DNA of 64,000 nt from Cladobotryum mycophilum (taxonomy: Eukaryota > Ascomycota > Sordariomycetes > Hypocreales > Hypocreaceae): contig CM071591.1 of the NCBI GenBank assembly GCA_036429605.1, positions 2,542,001 through 2,606,000 of the forward strand, given 5' to 3'. Numbering within the stretch: position 1 is the stretch's first letter; every line of letters begins with the position of its first letter. The notes below the pieces were generated by a model. That model had not been told where the DNA came from and did not search any database. It was given only the letters and a program-made list of their open reading frames with translations. The position numbers and the translations under genes were made by a program. This document shows, piece by piece, positions 36,028 to 46,727 of the stretch.

Positions 36028-38183
36028 TCACTTCTGAAATTCGGCCTTCATCTGTACCTTGTTCTCGTCCACGTTTCCTGTCGTCCCGGAGAAGCCATTT
36101 TCTCTGATGGGCTTCAGTAGTTCTTGGATATTGATATGATTCGAAGACGAAGCTTGCTGTCCGACTGCGATCTTGAAGATCCGCTCAATGTCTCCAACCA
36201 GGGCATCACCGTCGACGGGAGAGCGCCAAGCGACGTGGTCGTCTGGTCGGACCAAGACGGCTTGGCGTTCCCAAATCTTGGCGACGTGCTGCTCCTTTGG
36301 AAGATGCACCTTTTGGATCGGAATGTCGAGTTTGGCTGCGGCTTGAACAAATTCGTCTGCCCATCTGCCGTGTTCGGAAAAGTCGACAATGGTGAAATCT
36401 TGGCCGAACAGGTCGAAGATGCTCGTCTTTCCGTCGGAGAGGAAGACGTGGGGGCTCGCGCGCCGGGCCAGGTGGATGGGATGTAGTCGCGGAACTTCCA
36501 CTCTGGCTCTTGCACTTCGGTGTCGGGGTTCACGACCGGGGATCCGTTGTAGCGGTAGCCCATCTCTATGCCTCGCTCTTGGTTCTCGTTGTTGTTGGCG
36601 AGGAAGTTCTCGGCGACTTGGGATCTCAGCTCGTCGCCTTGCTTGGTCGCGGAGGTGATGACCTCGGGGCTGGTGATGCCGGCGTGGGAAAAGGTGAGGA
36701 GATTCTTGAAGTGGAAGCCGGAGCGCTCAATGTTTCGCAGGGCGACGGGGAGGCGCTCGGCCTCGTAGGAGGACAGGAGGGCTTCCCCGCCGTAGCCCCT
36801 CATGACGGCGGCGAGCTTCCAGCCGAGGTCGAAGCTGTCGCCTATGGCCGTGTTCATGCCGTACCCGCCCGTGGGGATGTTCTGGTGGGCTGCGTCGCCT
36901 GCGAGGAATACACGGCCCCCTGGGACCTGTACCTCTCGGCGACGCAGATGGACGGGCGCCAGGCGCTCTTGACGAGTACCTCGTCTACTTTGATGGGGTA
37001 GGGGCCGATGTTTCCGCCCAGGACTTCGGCGATGACGGCTTCGGGGTCGAGGCTTTGCCAGTCCGCGTCTAGGGGGATGGCCTTGTGGACGGTCCAGGTG
37101 TCGACTTCGTCTTGGCTGATGATGAATGCCCTGCTGGTGAAGAAGATGTGCCAGAATTGGCCTTGTTTGTGGATCTTGGTGAGGTCCTTGGATTTGAAGT
37201 GGATTAGGAATAGGGCCATGGGTCTTGTCTGCATGTTGGTTATACTATCTTGACACTAGTATGTATAGGGAGGAGGGAAGAGGGGAGAGGGAGGAGGGAG
37301 GAGGGAGGAGGGAGGAGGGAGGAGGGAGGAGGGAGGAGGGAGGAGGGAGGAGGGAGGAGGGAGGAGGGAGGAGTGAGAACTTACGTTGGTCCACCGAGAA
37401 GATCAATTCCAACACTCCTGCGAACACGGCTACCAGCGCCGTCGCAGGCCACCACATACTTGCTATACACCTTATGTTTCTCGCCGGTGACGACATCGGT
37501 AAGCGTGGACTCGACGCCCTCCTCGGTTTCCACGAGCGACTCGAACTTGAGGCCAAAGTGGGCATCAATGTTTTCCTTTTCTTCCGTCTGGATCTTGCGC
37601 TTGAGCCAGGCTTCGAAGACGACCTGGGAGCAGCGCTGGTACGCTTCCCTGGGGGAGGTGCCGTCGTTTTGGGCTTTGATTTGGTGGGCCATTTCGCTGG
37701 CTGAGGGTAGTTTCTGGTAGTATGTGAGCGAGCCGAGGTTTAAAAGACATCGTTTTGAGGGTGAGGGGTTACATACCCATCTTGCAATCTCCTGTCCTCC
37801 GTCTGACAGACCGTTGCTGAGGATGACATCGAATGAATACTGTTCAGGGACCCCTGGAGCTAGTCAGGAGAATGCTGGCAAAGAAGGATGGATAGAGAGA
37901 GAGAGTAACATACCGACTTCCCTCAAGCCCTTGGCAATGTCTAATCTGTTGAACAGTTCCATGCTTCGAACATTGGTAATGTCCATCTTGGGCCACTTTG
38001 TCGTGTCCAAGTTTCGCTCCACGAGCATGGATTTGACGCCCAAACGAGATAGTTGGAGGGATAGAGTGAGGCCGGTTGGCCCACTGCCTACCAAGAGGAT
38101 TGGTGTGTGATGTTCTATGGCCTAGTGATGGAGAGTGTTAGTCAAATATCTTTAAGTATACCATAGCCCATGAGCCATACCAT
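36028..38183 (-). CDS. FAD-dependent aromatic monooxygenase (phenol-hydroxylase/PheA-TfdB type), two frame breaks
   Basis: Flavoprotein hydroxylase of the FAD_binding_3 class, acting on phenolic or polyketide-like aromatics with NAD(P)H and oxygen. Exons: 38181-38183 (the ATG alone), 37914-38121, 37777-37859, 37385-37713 and 36028-37223. Motifs: VGSGPTGLTLSLQLSRLG (FAD Rossmann), VACDGAGSRVRR (the DG motif), and GDAAHQNIPTGGYGMNTAIG (second FAD motif), followed by a thioredoxin-like C-terminal region. Exon 5 is split over three frames. Adding one base to the plus-strand C run at 36914-36918 restores the GDAAH motif, and another at the G run 36450-36454 restores APHVFLSDGKTSI. The result is a coherent 606-residue protein. 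Intron 4 (37224-37384) is filled with a GGAGGGA repeat, and its acceptor appears to be ACAAG rather than the nearby TGCAG. Substrate unknown. Confidence 0.85.
37262..37376. repeat. (GGAGGGA)n heptanucleotide minisatellite in an intron
   Basis: About a dozen near-perfect copies of a 7-base GGAGGGA unit on the plus strand, within intron 4 of the FAD monooxygenase. The G-rich strand has G-quadruplex potential. In the transcript the tract is pyrimidine (CCTCCCT). Confidence 0.95.
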
Positions 38184-39774
38184 TTTGATCGGATGTTCTT
38201 AATGAGACTGAGTGGTGGTAGTGGTGAACTGTTGAAATCTGAACTTTTTTGCTGATACTAAAACTTGAGAGTAATAACGACATTTATCAATTCTTTATAT
38301 AAAATCATTTTTCCTTTCTTTTACAACTCCTGAAGCAAACCCATGGCAGACGCCATCATCGTCACTATGAGCTTACACATGAAATGAATAAGCCAATCCC
38401 AAGCGTTGGCGCGCGCTCATGTGGGGCCGCAGAGGCCCGGCCCGCTTGGGCGGTCCGCAACGGTTTTCCTAGTAAATTCTTTGTCTCCTAACATTACACG
38501 AGCATTACGCGAGGGGATGATTAAAGTTGACATAATGAGGCCTTATGTTGTGAATAATAATAAAAAGGGGGGTTGAGAATAAGGTCTACGGCAAGGGGGA
38601 AATGGTTGGGATGGTTAAGTAAGCGGAAGTATAGAAAACGATTTTGCGGATTTAGAAAGCATTACCAGTTGCTGAGTCTTTGCATCTTGCGTGAAAACAC
38701 GTGATTGTTTCTACAAGCTAGATTTTGGATCCAATATTATTGATTAAGCTTATATTAAAATACAACTCTTCCTCGTGGTTCAAACGACAGAAAGTCATGC
38801 TGCTGCTGCTAACAAGCATGTGTAATTCAGTTACAAACAATGCCACATGAATGCATAAGCACATTCCGGCACTTTGCAACTCCGCCAGATGCGGAGTGTA
38901 TGCTTGGCCAGCATGATTCATTCGTCTCTCTGTTTCTCTCGCAGGGTACTAAAATGTGGAGAAACCGCGCGCGAGGAGAATGAAAACACGACCCTTGTTT
39001 ATTTTTTATTTGATTTTTTTGGACAGTGTACGGTGAAAGGAGTAGAAACAGATCTTTTCCCTTTTTGGTCAGGCAATCTAATTGTGGTCTCATTATTCGT
39101 GATGCTGATGAGAGCTGACCTGAGCAAGGCGAGACAATGGCTGGTACATATGGAGCAATTGTGCATATGCTGATCTTCACAATTAATATACAGTAGGAAA
39201 AGACTTGACATCGACTAGCATCGCAGTCACTCCGGGTATGGGATACAGCACGGTTGGTACCAAGTGTTCTTCCCTACCCAGACCCGGCGGTCCGAGTGGT
39301 GGGGCCGTACCGTGATGGCCGGTGAGCTCCGGATGAAGACCCGGAATCGTGCGAGTCGGGTCAGCTCAATGCAACAAATCAATTACAATGGAGCGGTGAT
39401 AGATTTTTGGACAGCTCCGTATGATGTTACAGCAGGAAATGAGCGAGATCTATATGTATGTGAAGAAATAGGTGAGGCATATATAACTGCGCAAAGAATC
39501 CATCATTCGCGAGGGTAAAACTAATGAGAGAATCAGATTCAGCTAAAACGCTATATCTTGCTCAACGCAACCAATGCAGGGTATTTATCAAATCCAACGC
39601 CCAATATATAGTTATAAACCATTATGTCCCACCATATATCCAAGGCTCTGCTCCCATAATCATCATAAAAAAACATAGTTAAATAGGATCTCTAATATCA
39701 TAAAAAGGTGAGGCATTCTAAACGGAAGTAGATCCTTCTCGAATTGGAAACACCATGCTCTTCTTCATCTTCTT
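38184..39774. other. intergenic, about 1.6 kb
   Basis: Probable FAD monooxygenase promoter and the 3' flank of the membrane protein gene. Two AT-rich stretches (38540-38770 and 39540-39720), no coding signal, no recognisable element. Confidence 0.55.
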
Positions 39775-40877
39775 TTACTGAACAACTGGAACTGGCAATA
39801 CCCCAGGCTGTTTCTCTCTAAACCAGCTCGATTTAGATCCATCGCACTCGCACTGAAGATGCTCATATTCTGCACACACATTACTTGTCAGCAATCCGTC
39901 TCAACAGCTCGTCCTTTGGAGGAGGAGAAGACACTCACCCTCATCCGAATCCTCCAGATCGCTCAAATCCCTATCATCCGCAGCCAGCGACAGGCCCGTC
40001 TTGGCAATGGCATAGATGACGCTCCCCAGCTGCGCCAGCGCGATGAAGAAGGGCATGAACTGGCCCGGATCGCCCAGGGTATGCACACCCGAGATTTTGT
40101 TCCACTTGAGCGCCATCTCCACGTAGACGATGGCACCGATGTTGACGAGAAAGTCTACGGGGCCGAAGCCCATGGGGTACTTTTTCTCGCCCCGGCTGGA
40201 GTCGGACGCACCGTCGTTGGTGCCCATTCTGCGGCGTGCAAAGTTTGCTGTTCTCAGACATGTGAAGTATAAAATGGCTATTTTTTCCTTGGTGTGAGAA
40301 TTTCGGTGATGATGATGATGATGATGATAATGTTTTAGGATCAAAGGGTGGACATACCTCCAAAGTAGAAAATGACAGTCATGCCACCGGCAATGGCAAA
40401 GAGAATAGAAGACACCTTGTTAAGCGTCCTAAACCAATGCCAAATGCTCACCTTGGCAAAGAAAAAGGCCTTGTCATCATGACACGGCCTCTCGAGCGTG
40501 TCCATGCCATGCCACCAAAACCACACAAAGAGGGCAATCAGGCCGCCAATCTCAAACATGTAAATCACCGCCGTCGTCTGGTTCTTCCAGTAGGGCACGC
40601 GGCAGACGCCGACCTGGGCGAGCAGCAGCGTCAGGATGGGGAACACCTCGACGGGGTAAATGTCCCTGCGGCTGAGCTCCCGGACCAGGACGATGCCCGT
40701 GGCGAGGACGAAGATGATGGTGCCCTGGCCGAGGTGGTCCTCGGTGCGGAGGATGGCGCTGGCGAGGCCGGAGAGCTGGACGGTGAACATTTGGATGTAG
40801 ATGCCGACGCGGATGCCCAGGCCGTAGAGGTCGTTGTCGCCGTCGATGGGACAGCGCAGGGTTGTGTTGGTACTCAT
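39775..40877 (-). CDS. polytopic membrane protein, paralog of the gene at 42253
   Basis: Exons 40358-40877, 39939-40247 and 39775-39869 (introns 110 nt and 69 nt) give 307 residues. About seven hydrophobic segments are visible, starting after the N-terminal signature DNDLYGLGIRVGIYIQ. Other shared landmarks with the divergent neighbour are a Trp-rich segment ending in WFWWHGMDTLE, AFFFAKVSIWHWFRTLNKV, and a late IKxIxGV...GQF.PF block. The cytoplasmic tail is acidic and Cys-containing (DLSDLEDSDEE...CECDG). I know such proteins only as uncharacterised fungal integral membrane proteins; receptor, channel or scaffold roles are all open. The second intron was placed because removing it replaces a short Leu-rich end by an acidic tail with a good stop. 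Confidence 0.75.
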
Positions 40878-42252
40878 GATTCTTTTTTTTTCTTTCTTTC
40901 TTCTTTTTTTTTCTGAGAAAACTACAACAGAATACTACCTCACTGATGAGGGCCAACAGACTGCGAGACTCGTCTCAGGAAAGTCCTTTTTTTCTTTTTT
41001 GCCCTTTCAAGGCAGCGGTAAGCTGAAACACATGAAAAAAGAATACAATCGGGAAAGACGTTGGAGGTGACGATGTTATGTCTTGGAGAGCGAACAAGTG
41101 GGAAGAGACCCAACAGCGACCGGCAAAAGGGTGGGCCTCGATAACTTATTAGATCAATCTCCCCATAAGAAGTTGGCAGATTTGCCAGCCTGGAAAGAAA
41201 AGAAAAAAGCATCACAGCCTCAGCGGCCGTCCACCGACCGACCTTATTCCACCCTTCATCCTCTATCTATGCACACCCCCTCTCTCTCTTGGACGCGGAC
41301 GCAAAACTGCCCAAGAGGCGACGCGACCACACACCACACTCACACTCCATTCAGCCTCAAGCTTGGTGCGCCAACCATCTCGACAGGGGGGTCACATGCA
41401 ACGGATAGCTCGTCGTGCCTGTTTCTTCAGGCCTCCTCCTGTTCCGATGGCCCTGAAGCTGCAGGACGCTTAGGCTCTCAGCTCGGTTCATTGGCTAGGC
41501 TTCGTGGGGACAAATATCCAGTGTGGCTGAGACTCGAACACGCCCGGCCCCCCTGTCTCTCTCTCTCTTAGATGGAGAAAAGGTCAAGCTTGTCCCTCTT
41601 GGTCCGTGTCTTGCCTCGTTCCAGCGGCAAAACAGGGTTTGGCAGAACTGCGTCACCGGCTGGGTGCTTAGGAAACGAATGTCCGATAGTGAGAGACTCG
41701 CACTATTGATCAACGAATCGTTATAATTCCTTGCCCATATCGAGGCGGTCTCGCAAAAGGAGGCGGTGCTGCGGCTCGAATTTGGGCAGCCAGCAACTTG
41801 GCAGTCCAGTCCCGCACAGCCGCCCATCTGTCTGTCCACACCCCCCCCTTCCATTGGAAGACGGTAGCCCCAAGGATAAATCACCAGCATCCATATCTAG
41901 CGGGTACACCCGCAAACTAGAATCTGTCAGGGCTTTTTTCAATGTCGGGGTTGGAAAAACGCCTTTATCAACCTTTGGCTGATTCCTTTTTTCTTCTTTT
42001 TTCTTCTCTCTTTTTGACAGGTTTAAAAGAAGCTGCAGGGAGGTTTAAGAGCTCGAGCTCTGCGACTATCTTGCATCGTAAAGGCCCCATATTTCAGAGG
42101 TCCCCCCGCTCCCATCCAGCATCTCCATCCCGTCATCTTCATCTCAACTTTGTATTCCCCCACCTCACTTGATACACGCCTTATAGGAAAGAAGGAAAGA
42201 AGGAAAGAGAAAAAGAAGGAGACGGGGAAGGAGACGAAGAACAAACATCACC
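40878..42252. other. shared divergent promoter between paralogous membrane proteins
   Basis: 1.37 kb between two head-to-head paralogous genes. Poly-T/poly-A and CT-rich patches flank both starts. Between them are GC-containing tracts without coding signal. A bidirectional control region is plausible but no specific site could be recognised. Confidence 0.5.
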
Positions 42253-43065
42253 ATGTCGGCCCCAGACGACTGCCCCGCTGGCAACTCAGACCTCTACGGC
42301 CTCGGCGTCCGGGCCGGCCTCTACGCCCAATGGACGGCCACCCTCCTCACCACAGTCTTTGAGCAGCGCGACGTGGGCACCTACCGCGTCGCCAACCTCA
42401 TCATCCAGGTCTCCATCTTCCTCGGCCTGTGCATCGAGTCAAAGCCCGGCCAGTCCGTCATCGGCGCCCTCGTCACCCAGTACCTCCTCATGGGCTCCCT
42501 CTCCAGCGTCACCGGCGACGGCGTGAGCCACCTCTCGCACATGTCCGGCATCGCCCGCATCCTCTTCTACCTCGCCCTGTCCTCCTACGGCTGCTGGTTC
42601 TGGTTCACGGGCATCGACGAGATGACCACCCCTGGATGTCCCGACATTGCCTTCTTCGGGGAGACGAGCCTCCACGGACGCTTCCGCACCGCAGGTAAAG
42701 TGGCCGCCTGCGCGGGCCTGGTCATCTGCTTCTGCGCTCTGCTCGCGAGCATCCACATGACCACCAAGAGGTTCCGCAACGGCTTCGCCAACGCCTTTGT
42801 GCGTCCCCCCAAGAAGCGCCCCCAGGTGGAAATCTCGCTCGTGTTCCTCTCCATGGCGCTCATCGGCTGCTCCATCTACCTGATTGAGCACCTCATCAGC
42901 GTAAACGACATCAAGGAAGTCGACGCGAAAAAGATTACCTCTGTCGGGCAGTTGATTCCGCTGCTGGCTGGTGGGTTGGCCTGCGCCCTGACGCTCTGGA
43001 AGGTTGTTGGTCACGGGCTGTTTCTGAGGAAGAGGTGTTGGTTTTTGTTTGGGCATCATCTTTGA
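42253..43065 (+). CDS. polytopic membrane protein, paralog of the gene at 39775
   Basis: Single-exon gene of 270 residues with about seven hydrophobic segments. It shares with its divergent neighbour NSDLYGLGVRAGLYAQ near the N-terminus, WFWFTGIDEMTTPGCPDIAFF, then GRFRTAGKV, and a late GQLIPLLAGGLACAL block. It lacks the neighbour's introns and acidic tail and ends in a basic, aromatic stretch (FLRKRCWFLFGHHL). Codon usage is strongly C-ending. The intronless state and closer spacing suggest it may be the derived copy, but that is inference. Function unknown. Confidence 0.8.
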   Translation: MSAPDDCPAGNSDLYGLGVRAGLYAQWTATLLTTVFEQRDVGTYRVANLIIQVSIFLGLCIESKPGQSVIGALVTQYLLMGSLSSVTGDGVSHLSHMSGIARILFYLALSSYGCWFWFTGIDEMTTPGCPDIAFFGETSLHGRFRTAGKVAACAGLVICFCALLASIHMTTKRFRNGFANAFVRPPKKRPQVEISLVFLSMALIGCSIYLIEHLISVNDIKEVDAKKITSVGQLIPLLAGGLACALTLWKVVGHGLFLRKRCWFLFGHHL

Positions 43066-43622
43066 GGATGTTATTTATTCATAAATCTATTTTTTGTCTA
43101 TTCTTTTCTTCTTCTTATTTTCTTCTTCTTTTTTTTTGTGTATTTATTTGTTTTGTGCTTGGATTTTTCGGCTGGATGGGGAATCATTGGGCTAGGTCAT
43201 GGCATGGTGATACCACGGGAATGGAGTTTGGAAGCCAAGGTTATAAATAATCTTGGGAAAGAGTGTCTAGATGATGATAAATATCAGCAATGTTCAATTA
43301 CATCTAAAATAAGATAATTAAGCTTATGTATCCCCATATAATGTAATAACACAAACACAAACACAGACACAAGCACATCAACATCCATTCTGTGCTATGA
43401 CGCACCGCACCGGGCTCCGTGTCCGGTCCCTCCAACTGCCCCACCAAAGAAACCCGTTCCTGAATTCGTTCCCCTCCGGCCTCGGGGCTCCTTATCTTTA
43501 TCAAACCAAACCATAGGACTGACTCGACTCACACCTTCACATCTTCATCAACCCAATCCCCATCCAACAACTTTCGTTTCCCTCTTTTTTATTTTAATTT
43601 CATAGCAAGCAAGCTCTGAAAG
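43066..43622. other. intergenic, about 560 bp
   Basis: T-rich 3' flank of the membrane protein gene followed by the CT-rich promoter and leader of the histidine gene. No TGACTC-type GCN4/CPC1 site stands out except GACTGACTCGACTCAC near 43516-43531, which contains TGACTC. Confidence 0.5.
43518..43525 (+). promoter_or_regulatory. possible GCN4/CPC1-type TGACTC site
   Basis: TGACTC occurs about 100 bases upstream of the histidinol-phosphate aminotransferase start. Fungal amino-acid biosynthesis genes are commonly under cross-pathway control through TGACTC-type sites. A single short match is weak evidence. Confidence 0.35.
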
Positions 43623-44938
43623 ATGTCGCCCTTTAATCTCGAAACCTGCGCCCGGCCCAACATCCTCTCCTTACAGCCCTACCGATGCGCCAGAGAGTAA
43701 ACAACCCCCCCCTCCCCCTTCTATACTAATACACCCACCTATATCAGCCTCTCTGTTAATCATCTCAACTTACGCATCTCCCTTTTTGCCCCAGTGACTA
43801 CAAAGACGACGGCACAAACATCCTCCTAGACGCAAACGAAAACGCCTACGGCCCTTCCCTCTCCCCCGAAACAATCTCCTCCGTCTCGAACCCTGCGCAG
43901 GCCGGCGGCTTCGATCCCCTCGGCCTCAATCGCTATCCGGACCCCCACCAGCACGAGCTCAAGCAGCTCCTCTGCGACCTCCGCAACACAAATGTCCACA
44001 CGGAAACCCCTCTCACGCCGGAGAACCTCTTTGTTGGTGTTGGCAGCGACGAGGCCATCGATGCGCTCCTGCGGTGCTTCTGCGTTCCGGGCCGGGACCG
44101 CATAGTGACATGCCCCCCCACGTACGGCATGTACGCCGTCTCGGCACAGGTCAACGACGTGTCCATAGTCAAAGTCCCGCTCTTGCCGGCGCCCACCTTC
44201 GCCCTCGACGTGCCCGCCCTATCCGCCGTCCTATCATCATCCGACCCGACGACAGCCATCAAGCTCGTCTACCTCTGCTCACCAGGTAACCCCACGGGCT
44301 CCCTCCTCGCCAAGGAAGACATCGTCCAGCTCCTCCAGCACCCGACGTGGAACGGCATCATCGTCCTCGACGAAGCATACATCGACTTCGCTCCCGACTC
44401 CGCCTCCCTCGCGCAGCTAGCCACCCAGTACCCCAACCTGGTCGTCATGCAAACCCTCTCCAAGGCCTTTGGCATGGCAGGCATCCGCCTCGGCGCCGCC
44501 TTCACATCCGCCCCCATAGCCCGCCTCCTCAACAGCCTCAAAGCCCCCTACAACATCTCCAGCCCCACCAGCGCCCTCGCCGGCGCCTCCCTCAGCGACC
44601 AAGGCCTGGCCGTCATGCGCCGCAACAGAGACAGCATCCTCGCCCAGCGGGACCGCCTGCTCGCAGAGCTACCCAGCATCCCCGGCGTGGGCAGGCTGCG
44701 GGGCGGCGTGCAGAGCAACTTCCTCCTGTACGAGATCCTAAACACCAAGGGCGAGCCGGACAACGGGGTAGCCCTGGCGGTATACGAGAAGCTGGCAGAG
44801 ACAAAGGGCGTGGTGGTCCGGTTCAGGGGTAAAGAGCACGGGTGCCTGGGTTGCTTGCGCATCACGGTGGGGACGGAGGAAGAGGGATCGCGGTTTTTGG
44901 ATGCGTTGCGCAGGACGTTGGACGAGGTAAGGACATAG
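43623..44938 (+). CDS. HIS5: histidinol-phosphate aminotransferase
   Basis: PLP enzyme converting imidazole-acetol phosphate and glutamate to histidinol phosphate and 2-oxoglutarate in histidine biosynthesis. Exon 1 (43623-43696) and exon 2 (43795-44938) flank a 98-nt intron (GTAAAC...CCCAG). The joined protein has 405 residues, the usual length. Motifs: LDANENAYGPS at the N-terminus, GVGSDEAIDALLR, CPPTYGMYAVSA, CSPGNPTGSLL, VLDEAYIDF (PLP-ring Asp and Tyr) and TLSKAFGMAGIRLG with the Schiff-base Lys, then LRITVGTEEE near the end. No frame problem. Identification is secure. The exon 1 start is the only ATG giving the conserved N-terminal LETCARPNILSLQPYRCARD. Confidence 0.96.
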
Positions 44939-45285
44939 AATTTAGAGTTGGATGAAAGTTTTGGATGAAAATAGGGCATTATAGAAAGAATATACTGAAT
45001 TTAGAGTTTTTGATTTGTTTTAAAGACTTTTTCTTTCTTTTTCATCTGATTTACCCAGAGTTCATTATGAAACCTCAAATCCCAACGCCTGTGTTCAATG
45101 CCTTGATCATACCTAAAGACTAGAGTATATATACTCTATTCTTGAGCTGAGCTGTATGTACAGAATCAACAACCCCATCTTCCATCCTAAAACAAAACCC
45201 ATCCTAAAACAAGATCCCCATACCAATCCAAACAAAACCCACCCAAAAAGCCCCATCAACCTGCAACCGCGCCGCGCGAGACCCC
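44939..45285. other. short convergent intergenic gap
   Basis: Convergent 3' ends of the histidine and GH76 genes. It contains repeated (A)AAACAAAACCCATCC-like units near 45188-45240. An alternative reading frame of the GH76 tail extends into it. Confidence 0.5.
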
Positions 45286-46727
45286 TCAGTAGACTCGGCG
45301 TCCCCTAAAACGCCGCCTAGTCGCCTTGGGAGGAGCCGGAGCCGGAGAAGAAGAGCCCCGGGTCTTGTCGCGAACGTCCTTGATGTCCTTTGCCCCCAGC
45401 GGTGCCGGGGCTGACTCGGCGAGCAGGCCCTGGACGGCCTCGAGGGCGCACATCTCCTGGCCCAGGCCGGGGTTGTTGTCGAACCCGCCGGTGTACCACT
45501 TCATGCCGCAGGCGCGGCCGGTGCTGCCTCCGGTGCACGTCGCGACGGCGGCCTGGACGGAGGGGATGAGGAGGGACTCGACCTTGCCGCGGAGTGCGGG
45601 CACCATGATGGCGGACTGCCACATGAAGCGGGAGAGATATCCCTTGAAAGTGGACATGTCGGCATTACACTTGCCAACCGTCTCGCAAGCACCCTCGTAC
45701 ATGATGTTGGTCTTTCCAGGGGGCGTGAAGAACCACCCGGCACCATCCAACACCTGCTCGGCCCGCTGAGCCCACTCCGCCTTTCCAGTGTAGTTTGCCA
45801 AAACAGCAGCGCCGTACATGTAAATACCAGTAGTGTACGTAAACGAAATAGGGTTCACCTTCTTGCAGTTATCATCAATGGACGCCCCGTCGAGGATGTG
45901 GTTCGTGCCGGCCTCGACGAAGCCAACGCCCGCGGACCAGTCCCAGATCTTCTCGGCCCACTCGAGATAGGTGTCGTTGCCGGTAGCCCGGGCCAACCGC
46001 GCGGCGATCTGGAAGAAACCACCGTTACTAACGCTGTTCTTGTAGGTGAGGCCGTTGGGGTTGGAGGCGTAAATCTGCCAGAGGAGGCCGCCGCCGCAGT
46101 GGTCGGTGCTCCAGCGGCCGGCGAGCTGGTCAAAGACGTTGACGCCGATCTGGAGCCACGAGGGGAGGTCCTTGTTGGGCTGGGGGAAGTTGCGCTCGGC
46201 GGCGGAGAGGGCGGCGGAGCCCCAGAAGAAGAGATCGTCGTTGCCCTCCTCAAAGGCGTGCTCCGGGGGCATGTAGTTGTGTCCAGGGGCGAGGTTGGTC
46301 GGTGCGAGCAAGCCCTGGATGACAACATCGTTGTAGCTAGAGTCTCCCGTGTAATGGAAATAGTCCAGCATGGCTCCCCAGAGGGCTCCGGCGGTCCACC
46401 AGTAGTATGGATCCTGAAGATCACCCATGTCCTAGGATCGGCATGTTAATATGTTTCAGAAAGATGGATATGTGTGGGGAGAGGGGTTTCCTTACAATGG
46501 AGTTGGGGGCAGAGAGGTTTCCCTTGTAGTAAGACATGGTGTCAAAAGCCAGAGTAGCTGCGACATCTTTAATCGACTCTGATCATGACTGATTAGCTTT
46601 TTTCTTCCTCCTTTGGATGAAAAGGGTGGAGGGTCAACATACTGGGAGTCCTAACATCGAGGGACTTTGGGGCAGTGATGGCAGCGGCCACAGCCGTGAT
46701 GGTATGAAGGCTCTGGACGAACTTCAT
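45286..46727 (-). CDS. GH76 cell-wall alpha-1,6-mannanase-like protein (DFG5/DCW1 family)
   Basis: Cell-surface transglycosidase family thought to attach GPI-linked glycoproteins to the wall. Exons 46643-46727, 46496-46578 and 45286-46431 (two 64-nt introns) give 437 residues. A signal peptide is present (MKFVQSLHTITAVAAAITA). GH76 landmarks: YYKGNLS, PYYWWTAGALWGAMLDYFHYTGD, EEGNDDLFFWG (the adjacent Asp pair expected for catalysis), WSTDHCGGGLLWQIY, TYKNSVSNGGFFQIAARLA and CGMKWYTGGFD. The predicted tail is SSSPAPAPP then a basic stretch, with no hydrophobic end. Another frame over the same bases encodes a GPI-like hydrophobic tail ending at a proper stop, so the 3' end may contain an indel. 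The enzyme assignment is strong; anchoring is open. Confidence 0.9.
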
